Assembly (NCBI RefSeq): GCF_027460265.1
Contig: NZ_JAPZBC010000001.1
Span: 6,932,001-6,996,000, forward strand
Direction: 5' to 3'
DNA length: 64,000 bases
Source: Streptomyces sp. WMMC940
GTDB taxonomy: Bacteria > Actinomycetota > Actinomycetes > Streptomycetales > Streptomycetaceae
How positions within the stretch are numbered: the stretch's first letter is position 1; each line of letters starts with the position of its first letter. The translations under genes and the position numbers were made by a program. The notes below the pieces were generated by a model. It saw only the letters and a program-made list of their open reading frames with translations, was not told where the DNA came from and did no database searches. This document shows positions 8,912-17,382 of this stretch, in pieces.

Positions 8912-10237
8912 TCAGCCCTTGTACGCCTTGGCCGCGGCGTCCTCGAGACGGGCCGCGGTGGCCTTCGGGTCGGACGGGTCGCGCAGGAAGTCCTGGAGCA
9001 GCTTCCACTCGCCCGCGCCCTTGGTGCCGCCGAAGGCCGCGGGTGCCTGGTCGGACATGTCGAAGCGGACGGAGTCGCCGGCGTCGATCAGCGACTTGGC
9101 CGTCTCGCGGGCGGTGTCGTCGCCGTACGCCGCGAGGTCGAGCTTCTTGTTGGGGGAGAGGAAGCCGCCCGCCTCGGCCCAGACCGCCGCTGCCTCCGGG
9201 GTCGCCAGGTACTCCAGGAACGTCATCGCCGCCTTCTGGTTCTTGCCGTCCTTCAGCACGACCGCGGCGTCACCGCCGCTGACGACCGGCGCCTTGCCGC
9301 CGTCGACCGCGGGGAAGGGGAAGAAGGAGGCGTCCTCGCCGATCTTCTTGCCGAACTGGTCCTTGGCGACACCGGCGACGAAGTCGCCCTCGTAGACCAT
9401 GCCCGCCTCGGGCTCGGGGCCGAAGACCTTCTCGACCGAGCCGGGGAAGTCGGTGGCGAGCGCGCCCTTCTGGCCGCCCGCGATGAGTTCCTTGTCGGAG
9501 AACAGCTTGCCGAGCGTGGTCAGCGCGTTCACCACGCTGGGGTCGGTCCACGGGAGCTTGTGCGCGGCGAGCTGGTCGTACTTCTCCGGACCGGCCTGGG
9601 AGAGGTAGATGTTCTCGAACCAGTCGGTGAGCGTCCAGCCGTCCTCACCGGCGACCGCGAAGGCGGGCAGGCCCGAGTCGGAGACCGCCTGGCCGGCCTT
9701 CAGCATGTCCGCGTACGTGGACGGGGGCTTGACGCCCGCCTGGTCCAGTGCGTCCGGGCTGTACCAGACGGTCGACTTGTGGGCGGCCTTGAAGTACAGG
9801 CCGTAGAGCGAGCCGTCCACGCTGCCGTAGTTCTTCCACACGGGCGCGAAGTTGCCGTCGACGGACTGCTCGGTGGTCTTCGACAGCGGCGTGAGCCAGC
9901 CGCTCTTCGCGAACTGCTGGAGCACACCGACCTGCGGGACCATCACCACGTCGGGGGCGTTGCCCCCCTCGATCTTGCTGCCGACGACGGTGGAGACGTT
10001 GTCGCCGGTGGAGACGAACTGCGTCTTGGCGCCGGTCTTCTCGGTGAAGGCGTCCAGCACCTTCTGGAAGTTCTTCTGTTCGGCGCCGGACCAGACGCCG
10101 GCGACCGTGATCGTCTGGCCGTCGAGGGACTTGTCGCCACCGCCGGCAGGCGTGACGGGGTCGCCGCCGCAGGCGGTCGCGCCGAGGGCGAGGGCCAGGG
10201 CGGTGCATCCGGCGAGCATCGTGCGTCGTGGGTTCAT
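8912..10237 (-). CDS. Extracellular sugar-binding lipoprotein (family 1, MalE/AglE-like)
   Basis: A 441-residue solute-binding protein with a lipoprotein signal (lipobox LALGATAC). The mature part matches the family 1 fold: TITVAGVWSGAEQKNFQKV at the start, VWYSPDALDQAGVKPP in the hinge region. The ATG has AGGAAG upstream. It stops six bases before the MalF-like gene begins. The alpha-glucosidase upstream suggests that alpha-glucosides such as maltose, trehalose or isomalto-oligosaccharides are bound; which one cannot be read from sequence. Confidence 0.93.
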   Translation of the reverse strand: MNPRRTMLAGCTALALALGATACGGDPVTPAGGGDKSLDGQTITVAGVWSGAEQKNFQKVLDAFTEKTGAKTQFVSTGDNVSTVVGSKIEGGNAPDVVMVPQVGVLQQFAKSGWLTPLSKTTEQSVDGNFAPVWKNYGSVDGSLYGLYFKAAHKSTVWYSPDALDQAGVKPPSTYADMLKAGQAVSDSGLPAFAVAGEDGWTLTDWFENIYLSQAGPEKYDQLAAHKLPWTDPSVVNALTTLGKLFSDKELIAGGQKGALATDFPGSVEKVFGPEPEAGMVYEGDFVAGVAKDQFGKKIGEDASFFPFPAVDGGKAPVVSGGDAAVVLKDGKNQKAAMTFLEYLATPEAAAVWAEAGGFLSPNKKLDLAAYGDDTARETAKSLIDAGDSVRFDMSDQAPAAFGGTKGAGEWKLLQDFLRDPSDPKATAARLEDAAAKAYKG

Positions 10238-10284
10238 GGCGGAACTTCCTTACCGGTCGGGAAACGGGCGGAGCGTCGCAGAGC

Positions 10285-10371
10285 GTGGTTCAGGCGGTGG
10301 TGCGGTTCCGGGGACGGGTGGTTCGGGCGGTGGTGCGGTTCCGGGGACGGGTGGTTCAGGCGGTGGTGCCG
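10285..10371. repeat. 33-bp tandem repeat overlapping the 3' end of the alpha-glucosidase gene
   Basis: Two full units (10285-10317, 10318-10350) and a partial third (from 10351) with near-identical sequence; each begins GTGGTTC and contains GGCGGTGGTGC. The third copy contains the stop codon and last codons of the alpha-glucosidase gene, so the spacer before the binding-protein gene looks like expansion of that gene's 3' end. It is not a protein-coding repeat. Confidence 0.75.
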
Positions 10372-12026
10372 TCGCCGATCCACCAGGCGGCGGTGGAGCC
10401 CGGCAGCGCACCGGTCGGGCAGGGGCCGCTGGACAGCAGCGGCGCACCGGAGACGGGGGCGGGTACGGCAGCGGTGCCGAAGTTGACGGCACACACCAGC
10501 CCGTCACCGCGGACGAAGGCGAGCACGTCCGGCGGGGAGTCGAGCCAGCGCAGGCTGCCCTCGCCGAGCTGCGGCAGCCCGCGGCGCAGCTGGAGACCGT
10601 CGCGGTACAGGTGCCAGAACGAGCGGGTGTCGGCGAGCGCGCGGTCGGTGGCGTGCTCGGCGAACCAGCCTGGCTGCGGCAGCCAGGGCTTGGCCCCTTC
10701 GGCCCCGGAGGTGAAGCCGAACGGCGAGGCATGGCCCGACCAGGGCAGCGGCACCCGGCATCCGTCGCGGATCCGCGCCCGGCTGCCGGTGCGCCGGAAG
10801 ATCGGGTCGGTGAGCACCTCGTCGGGCAGGTCCACGACCTCCGGCAGGCCCAGCTCCTCGCCCTGGTAGACGTAGGCGGCGCCGGGCAGTGCCAGCATCA
10901 GCAGCGCGGCGGCCCGGGCACGGGCCGAGCCGAGCCCGCTGCCCTCCGTGCCGGACTCCCCGTACCGGGTCACGGTGCGGACCTGGTCATGGTTGTTCAG
11001 CACCCAGGTGACGGTGGAGCCGGTGCCGGCGATGTCCTGCATCGCCTCGGCGACGACCTTCCGGAACGCCGCGGCGTCCCACGGCGCGCTCAGCAGGTCG
11101 AAGAAGAAGGCCTGGTGCAGCTCGTCCGGCCGCACGTAACGGGCGTGCTCGCGCGCGGTCGGTACGGAGACCTCGCCCACCAGCAGGCGCTCCCGGCCGT
11201 CGCGGACGGTGTACTCCTCGCACACCGAACGCCAGTGGCGCCACACGTCGTGCACCTCGGGCTGGTTCCAGGCGAGGGGGTTGACGGAGTCGCGGGTGCG
11301 GGCGTCGGCCTCGGGGTCGGGGGAGTCGGGCAGCTCCGGGTGCTTGAAGAGCCCGGCGGCGACGTCGATCCGGAAGCCGTCGACGCCCCGGTCCAGCCAG
11401 AATCGCAGGACTTGGTCGAAGTGGGCGCCGGTCTCGGGGTTGCGCCAGTTCAGATCGGGCTGCTCGGGCGTGAACATGTGCAGGTACCACTGGCCGGGGC
11501 TGCCGTCCGCCTCGGTCACCCGACTCCAGGCGGGGCCGCCGAACATCGCGTGCCAGTTGTTCGGCGGCACGTCACCGCCGGGGCCGCGGCCCTCGGCGAA
11601 GTGGAACCGGGCGCGGGCCGCACTGCCGGGGCCCGCGGCGAGGGCCTCGCGGAACCACGCGTGCTCGCTGGAGCAGTGGTTGGGGACGATGTCGAGCAGC
11701 ACCTTCATGTCGAGTCGCTGCGCGGCGGCGATCAGCAGCTCGAACTCGGCCAGGTCGCCGTAGACGGGGTCGACGTCGCAGTAGTCGGCGACGTCGTAGC
11801 CGTGGTCGTGCTGCGGCGAGGGGTAGAAGGGGCTCAGCCATATGCCGTCGACGCCGAGCTTCTTCAGGTACGGGAGTCCGGTGCGGACCCCGGCGAGGTC
11901 GCCGATCCCGTCGCCCGTGCTGTCCAGGAAGCTGCGGACGTACACCTGGTAGATCACCGCGTCGCGCCACCAGCGGTGCGAGGGGCGGTGCGAGAGGCCG
12001 TGGCCGGCCGTGGCTGTGAGCGTCAC
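10356..12026 (-). CDS. aglA: GH13 alpha-glucosidase (oligo-1,6-glucosidase/AglA type)
   Basis: A 556-residue cytoplasmic enzyme without a signal peptide. GH13 regions I-IV are visible: DIVPNH, GFRIDVAAG with nucleophile Asp221, VGEVSV with acid/base Glu285, and NNHDQ with Asp347. The sequence around QHDHGYDVADYCDVDP fits the GH13 subfamily of alpha-glucosidases acting on short alpha-linked oligosaccharides. The GTG start is chosen because the family N-terminus (WWRDAVIYQVY) begins about 18 residues later; its ribosome site is only moderate. It is the first gene of the transport operon, so imported sugar is cleaved inside the cell. Confidence 0.92.
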   Translation of the reverse strand: MTLTATAGHGLSHRPSHRWWRDAVIYQVYVRSFLDSTGDGIGDLAGVRTGLPYLKKLGVDGIWLSPFYPSPQHDHGYDVADYCDVDPVYGDLAEFELLIAAAQRLDMKVLLDIVPNHCSSEHAWFREALAAGPGSAARARFHFAEGRGPGGDVPPNNWHAMFGGPAWSRVTEADGSPGQWYLHMFTPEQPDLNWRNPETGAHFDQVLRFWLDRGVDGFRIDVAAGLFKHPELPDSPDPEADARTRDSVNPLAWNQPEVHDVWRHWRSVCEEYTVRDGRERLLVGEVSVPTAREHARYVRPDELHQAFFFDLLSAPWDAAAFRKVVAEAMQDIAGTGSTVTWVLNNHDQVRTVTRYGESGTEGSGLGSARARAAALLMLALPGAAYVYQGEELGLPEVVDLPDEVLTDPIFRRTGSRARIRDGCRVPLPWSGHASPFGFTSGAEGAKPWLPQPGWFAEHATDRALADTRSFWHLYRDGLQLRRGLPQLGEGSLRWLDSPPDVLAFVRGDGLVCAVNFGTAAVPAPVSGAPLLSSGPCPTGALPGSTAAWWIGDGTTA

Positions 12027-12079
12027 CCGTTGACCTGTTTCTTCGTGAAGGGGTGCCCGCGACCAGAAGGGCAGCGGTT

Positions 12080-12089
12080 ATGCATGCAT
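12080..12089. promoter_or_regulatory. Palindrome ATGCATGCAT upstream of the alpha-glucosidase gene
   Basis: A perfect 10-bp palindrome 54 bases upstream of the gene start, in an AT-richer stretch. It is a plausible part of a LacI-type operator or of a promoter. This is pattern recognition only. Confidence 0.35.
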
Positions 12090-12196
12090 GTTAAGTAGGG
12101 GTGTCGAGAAGGTGTCAACGGTTGTGCGGGAAAGCCAAGGGAGTTGAGGGTTATGTCCGCAAATGTTCCTGCGATTCGAGCTCAGGGCGATGTGAT

Positions 12197-12224
12197 CCCG
12201 TTACCTAACAGATAGGTAAGCGGG
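12197..12224. promoter_or_regulatory. Inverted repeat TTACCTA-N5-TAGGTAA
   Basis: The two 7-base arms (12201-12207 and 12213-12219) match perfectly and are flanked by CCCG/CGGG, giving a near-continuous dyad. It lies 27 bases past the stop of the upstream binding-protein gene and about 170 bases before the alpha-glucosidase gene. Its AT-rich core and 12-bp centre spacing look more like an operator (TetR/GntR/LacI style) than a terminator, but both are possible. The rest of 12027-12251 holds no gene. Confidence 0.45.
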
Positions 12225-12251
12225 ACGGGTGTGGATGGAGGAGCCGGGCGC

Positions 12252-13535
12252 TCAGCCCCGGCGGGCGACCGCGGAGAGCTCGCGGGAGAGCCGGCGTACG
12301 GCCTCGTCGGGGTCCTGGTGCTGTGCCATCGCGTCGTGCACGACGGCCTGCACGGCCAGGCTCACCTGCCCGTACCGCGCGCTCTTGGGCCGCGGCGCGG
12401 CGGACAGGACACTGGCCCGCAGGGCGGGCAGATAGGGGAACCGCCGGATCAGCCCGGGGTCCTGGTAGAGCTCCGCACGCACGGGCGGCAGCGCACCCTC
12501 CGTCAGCACCTGCCGCTGTACGGGGGCGCTGGTCAGATAAGCGATGAGGTCGTTCGCCGACTCCGGATGCCGGGCGCGGGCGCTGACCGCGAGGTTCGAC
12601 CCGCCCAGCACGCTGGTGCCCGGGCCGTCGGGTCCGGGCAGCGGTACGGCGCCGAACTTCCCCGCCACCCGCGAGTCCCCGCCGGAGGCCCCGGCGTAGG
12701 CGTAGGGCCAGTTGCGCAGGAACAGCAGCCGGCCGTCCTGGAAGGCCTGCCGGGACTCCTCCTCCTTGAAGGTCAGCGCCTCGCCGGGGATCCAGCCGTC
12801 GCGCACCCCACGGGTGAGGAAGTCGAGGCCGGCGCGGGCCGCCGGGGAGTCCACGGTGACCCGGCCGTCGTCGTCGAGGATCGTGCCCCCGGCCGAGTAC
12901 ACCGCCTCCGTCGCGTTGACCGTGAGGCCCTCGTACGGCAGGAACTGCCCCGCGTAGCCGCCGAGACCGTACCGGGGGGCCAGCGTCCGCGCCTGGTGCT
13001 CCAGCTCCGCCCAGGTGCGCGGCGGAGTCAGGCCCTCACGGTCGAGGACGTCCTTGCGGTAGTAGAGCATCCCGGCATTCGTGACATACGGGACGGCGTA
13101 CAGCTTTCCCTCGTACGTCGCCGTGTCGAGCACCGGCGGCAGGAAGCTGTCGAGCGGGAAGCGGCCCGCCTCCAGCGGGGCTATCCAGCCCGCAGCGGCG
13201 AACTCCGAGGTCCAGGCCACGTCCATGTTGAGGATGTCGTACCGGCCGTCGCCGGAGCGCAGACCCGTGGTCAGCTGCGCCCGGGTCTCGTCCGCGGAGT
13301 CCGGCAGCTCGACCAGAGTGACCCTCTCGTCCGGGTGGCTGCGGTTCCAGCCCTCCAGCAGCGGACCCAGATACCCGGTGAGATCCCCGGCGGTGGCCAG
13401 CGTCATGGGGCCGCGCCCCTCGCCCTGGGCCGCGCCGGCGGGGTCCGTGCCCGTCCCGGTGCCCGCCGAGACGTATCCCGCGAGGACCACCGCCGCGATC
13501 AGGAGCCCCCTACCGGCGGCACGTATCCACCGCAT
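12252..13535 (-). CDS. Extracellular solute-binding protein, family 1 (probable trehalose/maltose or polyol type)
   Basis: A 427-residue exported protein. The N-terminus is Arg-rich, then hydrophobic (GLLIAAVVLAGYVSAG), with no clear lipobox cysteine, so it is probably Sec-secreted or membrane-tethered. The mature region has family 1 features (TLATAGDLTGYLGPLLEGWN, GKLYAVPYVTNAGMLYY, LTFKEEESRQAF). GGAGG lies six bases before the ATG. It has no permease genes beside it and is separated from the alpha-glucosidase by a 225-base regulatory gap. It may be a second receptor for the downstream transporter or a partner of a system elsewhere. Confidence 0.87.
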   Translation of the reverse strand: MRWIRAAGRGLLIAAVVLAGYVSAGTGTGTDPAGAAQGEGRGPMTLATAGDLTGYLGPLLEGWNRSHPDERVTLVELPDSADETRAQLTTGLRSGDGRYDILNMDVAWTSEFAAAGWIAPLEAGRFPLDSFLPPVLDTATYEGKLYAVPYVTNAGMLYYRKDVLDREGLTPPRTWAELEHQARTLAPRYGLGGYAGQFLPYEGLTVNATEAVYSAGGTILDDDGRVTVDSPAARAGLDFLTRGVRDGWIPGEALTFKEEESRQAFQDGRLLFLRNWPYAYAGASGGDSRVAGKFGAVPLPGPDGPGTSVLGGSNLAVSARARHPESANDLIAYLTSAPVQRQVLTEGALPPVRAELYQDPGLIRRFPYLPALRASVLSAAPRPKSARYGQVSLAVQAVVHDAMAQHQDPDEAVRRLSRELSAVARRG

Positions 13536-13584
13536 AGGTTCCTCCTGTGCACCGGCGTGGCTTCTTCGACCGCGTCCAGGGCAT

Positions 13585-13610
13585 GTATACCCGTTAGGCA
13601 TGGGCGATAC
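13585..13610. promoter_or_regulatory. Imperfect dyad in the divergent region between the binding-protein and PadR genes
   Basis: GTAT-A-CCC and GGG-CG-ATAC flank a nine-base centre. The dyad lies between the divergent start codons at 13535 and 13712 and could control either gene; a PadR or LacI-type regulator is possible. Confidence 0.3.
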
Positions 13611-13711
13611 TAGGGCCCGTATCGGATGACGAGAGCGATCCGGGCCACATCGGACACGGTAGCGGACCGCCCTCGGCCGGCCGGCGGACAACAGGGAGGA
13701 GGGGAGCGCGC

Positions 13712-14227
13712 GTGCGTCTGCCCCTCCTGGCGCTGCTGTCCCGGGGGCCCGCCCACGGCTACGAGCTCAAGCAGGACCTTGAGCAACTGCTGGGCTCGGC
13801 GTACCCTCAGCCGAACGTCGGCCAGATCTACGTGACGCTCGGGCGCCTGGAGAAGTCGGGGCTGATCCAGGGCGAGGAAGTCGCCCAGTCGAGCCGGCCC
13901 AACAAGAAGATCTACCGCCTCACCGACGCCGGGACGGAGGCGCTGCGCGCCTGGTTCGAGGAGACGGCGGACGAGCCGCGGGTACGGGACGACTTCTTCA
14001 TGAAGCTCGCCCTCGCCCCGAGGACCGGACTCGCCGACCAGATCGCCCTCATCAACAAACAGCGACGCGAGTACCTCAACACCATGCGCAACCTGTCGAA
14101 GCTGTCCGCGACCGAGGAGCGGGACAACCGCATCGCCCATCTCCTGATCGAGGGAGCCATGCTGCACCTGCAGGCCGACCTCGACTGGCTGGAGCGCTGC
14201 CAGGAGGAGCTGGAGGGGCTGGAATGA
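13712..14227 (+). CDS. PadR family transcriptional regulator
   Basis: A 171-residue regulator with an N-terminal winged helix (LLALLSRGPAHGYELKQ and the wing GQIYVTLGRLEKSGL) and a C-terminal helical dimerisation domain (Vir_C type). The GTG start follows AGGAGGGG. The stop overlaps the ATG of the next gene. Immediate coupling to an ABC exporter suggests a local repressor that responds to the exported compound, as is common for PadR proteins (family knowledge). Confidence 0.92.
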   Translation: MRLPLLALLSRGPAHGYELKQDLEQLLGSAYPQPNVGQIYVTLGRLEKSGLIQGEEVAQSSRPNKKIYRLTDAGTEALRAWFEETADEPRVRDDFFMKLALAPRTGLADQIALINKQRREYLNTMRNLSKLSATEERDNRIAHLLIEGAMLHLQADLDWLERCQEELEGLE

Positions 14228-14994
14228 GCCGCACCCCCGACCCGGAACGCACCGGCCGGACCCCGCTCCTGCGCGCCGAGGGGCTAATCAAGACCCATCA
14301 CGGCGAGGGCGCACCCGCCCACGCCGTGCGAGGGGTGGACCTGTCCGTGCGCCACGGGGAGTTCGTCGCCGTCAGCGGGCCCTCCGGAGCCGGCAAGTCG
14401 ACCCTCCTGCACCTGCTCGGCGGACTGCAGCGGCCCGACAGCGGAAGCATCTGGCTCGACGGCGAGTGCACCGACTCCTACAGCGAGGCCCGGTGGGCGA
14501 CGGAGCGGCGGCGCCGGATCGGCATCGTCTTCCAGTTCTTCAACCTCGTGTCCAATCTCACCGTCGCCGACAACGTCGAGCTGCCCGCCCTGCTGGCAGG
14601 CACCGGCCCCCGGCAGGCGCGGGCCGAGCGCGAGAAGCTGCTCGCCGAGCTCGGCCTGGAGGGCAAGGCCCGCAGCATGCCGGGCGAGCTGTCCGGCGGT
14701 GAGCAGCAGCGCGTCGCACTGGCCCGCGCACTGGTCAACCATCCCCGGCTGCTGCTGGCCGACGAGCCCGCGGGCAGCCTCGACAGCAAGGGCACCCGCG
14801 AGGTCATGCGCCTGCTGTCCCGCTTCCACCAGCGCGGCCAGACCATCCTGCTCGTCACCCATGACGCGCGGCTCGCCAGCGCCGCCGACCGGGTCATCAG
14901 CTTCTTCGACGGCCGCATAGCCGACGACGCCGAGCTGGGCGGCACCCCCGCCCGGGGCACCGGGCTGTCCGGCGTCCTCGAACTGAAGGACTGA
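14224..14994 (+). CDS. ABC exporter ATP-binding protein (LolD/MacB type)
   Basis: A 256-residue ATPase: Walker A GPSGAGKST, signature LSGGEQQRVALARAL, Walker B LLLADEPAGSLD, switch histidine in LLVTHD. The DEPAGSLD variant and the FQFFNLVSNLTV segment place it with MacB/LolD ATPases that pair with FtsX-like permeases. It overlaps padR upstream (ATGA) and ends two bases before the permease gene. Confidence 0.94.
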   Translation: MSRTPDPERTGRTPLLRAEGLIKTHHGEGAPAHAVRGVDLSVRHGEFVAVSGPSGAGKSTLLHLLGGLQRPDSGSIWLDGECTDSYSEARWATERRRRIGIVFQFFNLVSNLTVADNVELPALLAGTGPRQARAEREKLLAELGLEGKARSMPGELSGGEQQRVALARALVNHPRLLLADEPAGSLDSKGTREVMRLLSRFHQRGQTILLVTHDARLASAADRVISFFDGRIADDAELGGTPARGTGLSGVLELKD

Positions 14995-14996
14995 CC

Positions 14997-17291
14997 GTGC
15001 GGGCCACACTTCGCTGGGCGCACGCCGACCTGCGCACCCACCGGGGCGAGGCGCTGTTCATCGTCTCCGCCACCGCGGGCATCGTCGCCGCCCTGCTGCT
15101 CGCCGCGGCGCTCTTCGGCTACGCCACCAACCCCTGGCAGCGCGTCTTCGCCCAGTCCCACGGCGCACACGTCTGGATCCACACCGGGCCCGCCGCCGAC
15201 CCGGGCCGGCTCGCCGCCCTCGACGGGGTCGAGGCCGTTTCCGGCCCGTTCCGCACCGCTTCGGCATCCGTGGCCTCACCGGGCGCCCGCGCGTCCGTCG
15301 AGCTGCGCGGCGCCGGAGCCGAGCCGCCCGCCACCGGGCGTCCGCTCCTCACCTCCGGCCGCTGGCTCACCCCGGCGACCCCCGACGGCGTCGTCCTGGA
15401 GAGCAGCCTCGCCCGGGCCCTCGTCGCGGGCCCCGGCGACACCCTCACCCTCTCCGGCACCGGCCGCACCCTGACCGTCATCGGCGTCGCCGACAGCGCC
15501 GAACCGCGCTACCGGCCCGGCGAGCGGCCCGGCACCGTCTGGGCCCTGCCCGCCCAGGTGCGGGACACGGGCGAGAGACCCGGCCACGTGGTCGGTCTGC
15601 TGCTCACCGACCCCGCCGACACCGACTACGCCGTCCAACGCGCCGTCACCGTGCTCGGAGCCGGGGCGGTCACCGACGTCTCCCACTGGCAGCAGGCCAG
15701 GTCGGAGGCCCAGGGGGACACCCGGCTGCTCGGCCAGGTCCTCGGGCTCTTCGGGCTCGGCGCGCTGCTGGCCGCCGCGCTCGCCGTCTTCGGCGCGATC
15801 AGCACCCGGGTGCGCGGCCACCTCAGGGACATCTCCGTCCTCAAGGCCGTCGGCTTCACCCCGGGGCAGGTGGTGCGGGTGTTCCTGGTCCAGCACCTGG
15901 CCTTCGCCGTTCTCGGCGCCCTGGTCGCCACGCTGCTCATCGAGACGCTGGGCAGCGCCCTGCCCGGACGTCTCGGCGAGGCGGTCGGCGTCTGGCAGGG
16001 GCTGCCGGGGCACACCGCCGCCCTGCTCGCCGTACCCGTCGCCGCGGTGCTGTTCATCGGTGCCACCACCTGCCTCGCCGCCTGGCGGGCCGGCAGGGTC
16101 CCGCCGGTGCCGGTGCTCCCGGCCGGGAAGGCCGCGGGCGGCCGGCTGTCGGGACCGGCCAGGAAGGCGCTCGGGCTCGGGTTGCCCCCGGCCCTCGTCC
16201 TCGGTTGGCACCGGGCCTTCGCCCGCGGCCCGCAGAGCCCCGCCACCATCGTCCGGCTGGCCCTGCCGCTGCTGCTGATCACCGTGGCGCTCAGTGCCTG
16301 GACCACCATCGCGCGCTTCGACAGCAGACCGGCGGAACTGGGACTGCCCTCGGCGCTGACCGCCCGCGCGGCCGGCGGCCTCGCCGAAGGGGAGGCAGCG
16401 GCGCTGCTCGACGGTCACCCGCAGGTCGTGGCGGCCCATCCCGGTGTCGAGGTCGCGGCGCTCGTCCCCGGCCAGACCGGCACCATCGCGCTGCGCGGCC
16501 TCGGCACCCGCGAGCGGCCGTACCCGTACACCGTGGCAGAGGGCCGGGCCGCCGACGGACCCGACGAGGCGGTGGCCGGGCAGGGCCTGCTCGACCTGCT
16601 GGGGGTGGAGGTCGGTGACTGGGTGCGCATGACCGTCGGGGGCCATCCGCAGATCCTCCACATCGTCGGCCGGAGCATCGAACCGGAGAACGGCGGACGG
16701 ACCGTCTCCACCTCGCTCGACACCCTCCGCGAGAACGACCCGGCCATGCGTGCGACGCTGTACCAGATGCAGCTGCGGCCGGGGGCCGACCCTGCCCGCG
16801 TACGTGCCGAGCTGACCGAGGCGTCGGCGGGGAGACTCGACATCCACGAGGTCACCAGCCCGGCCGACCGGCTCTCCACCATGCGGGGCGTCGTCGCCGG
16901 GCTGATCGGTGTGCTCGCCCTGATCGGGCTCACGGAACTGTCGACGGCGATCGGTGGGAGCGTCCGGGACGGGGAGCGCGATCTCCTCGCCCTGAAGGCG
17001 ATCGGGCTGTCGCCCCGGCAGATCACGGCGGTCACCGTCACCGCGGTCGGCTGCACCGCGCTGGCAGCCGCGGTGGTGGGAGCGGGGCTCGGGGTGCCTC
17101 TGGCCCACTGGCTGATCGACTCCGAGGGCCGCTCCAGCGGCATCGGTGCCGGTATCGCGCAGACCCCGTCGCCGCTCCATCTGGTGTTGCTCGCGACCGC
17201 CGCCGTCATCGGAGCGATCGCGCTCGCGGCGCTGCCGGCGGCCCGGGCCGCGCGCCGCCGGCTGGTGGACACCCTCAGCGCGGTGGCCTGA
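14997..17291 (+). CDS. FtsX-like ABC transporter permease
   Basis: A 764-residue protein with two FtsX/MacB-type permease units. The first helix is near residues 17-42 and is followed by a large extracytoplasmic domain. A helix set spans about 245-370 with a DISVLKAVGFTPGQV coupling motif. A second extracytoplasmic domain follows, then a final helix set of about 640-750 with LLALKAIGLSPRQI. Such proteins couple ATP hydrolysis to movement of lipids, peptides or drugs out of the outer leaflet. GTG start, two bases after the ATPase stop. Confidence 0.92.
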   Translation: MRATLRWAHADLRTHRGEALFIVSATAGIVAALLLAAALFGYATNPWQRVFAQSHGAHVWIHTGPAADPGRLAALDGVEAVSGPFRTASASVASPGARASVELRGAGAEPPATGRPLLTSGRWLTPATPDGVVLESSLARALVAGPGDTLTLSGTGRTLTVIGVADSAEPRYRPGERPGTVWALPAQVRDTGERPGHVVGLLLTDPADTDYAVQRAVTVLGAGAVTDVSHWQQARSEAQGDTRLLGQVLGLFGLGALLAAALAVFGAISTRVRGHLRDISVLKAVGFTPGQVVRVFLVQHLAFAVLGALVATLLIETLGSALPGRLGEAVGVWQGLPGHTAALLAVPVAAVLFIGATTCLAAWRAGRVPPVPVLPAGKAAGGRLSGPARKALGLGLPPALVLGWHRAFARGPQSPATIVRLALPLLLITVALSAWTTIARFDSRPAELGLPSALTARAAGGLAEGEAAALLDGHPQVVAAHPGVEVAALVPGQTGTIALRGLGTRERPYPYTVAEGRAADGPDEAVAGQGLLDLLGVEVGDWVRMTVGGHPQILHIVGRSIEPENGGRTVSTSLDTLRENDPAMRATLYQMQLRPGADPARVRAELTEASAGRLDIHEVTSPADRLSTMRGVVAGLIGVLALIGLTELSTAIGGSVRDGERDLLALKAIGLSPRQITAVTVTAVGCTALAAAVVGAGLGVPLAHWLIDSEGRSSGIGAGIAQTPSPLHLVLLATAAVIGAIALAALPAARAARRRLVDTLSAVA

Positions 17292-17382
17292 GCCGGAGAG
17301 CCCGCCCGCGCGCGCCGCCTTCGAGGGGTGTGAGCCGGTGGGGCGGACTGTCCGTCCGGTGCGGATTCCGGGGACCGGTGCC

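Noticed and set aside
9852..12098. 748-codon plus-strand frame opposite the binding protein and alpha-glucosidase genes
   Set aside because: Antisense shadow of two clear minus-strand genes; low-complexity residues and no motifs.
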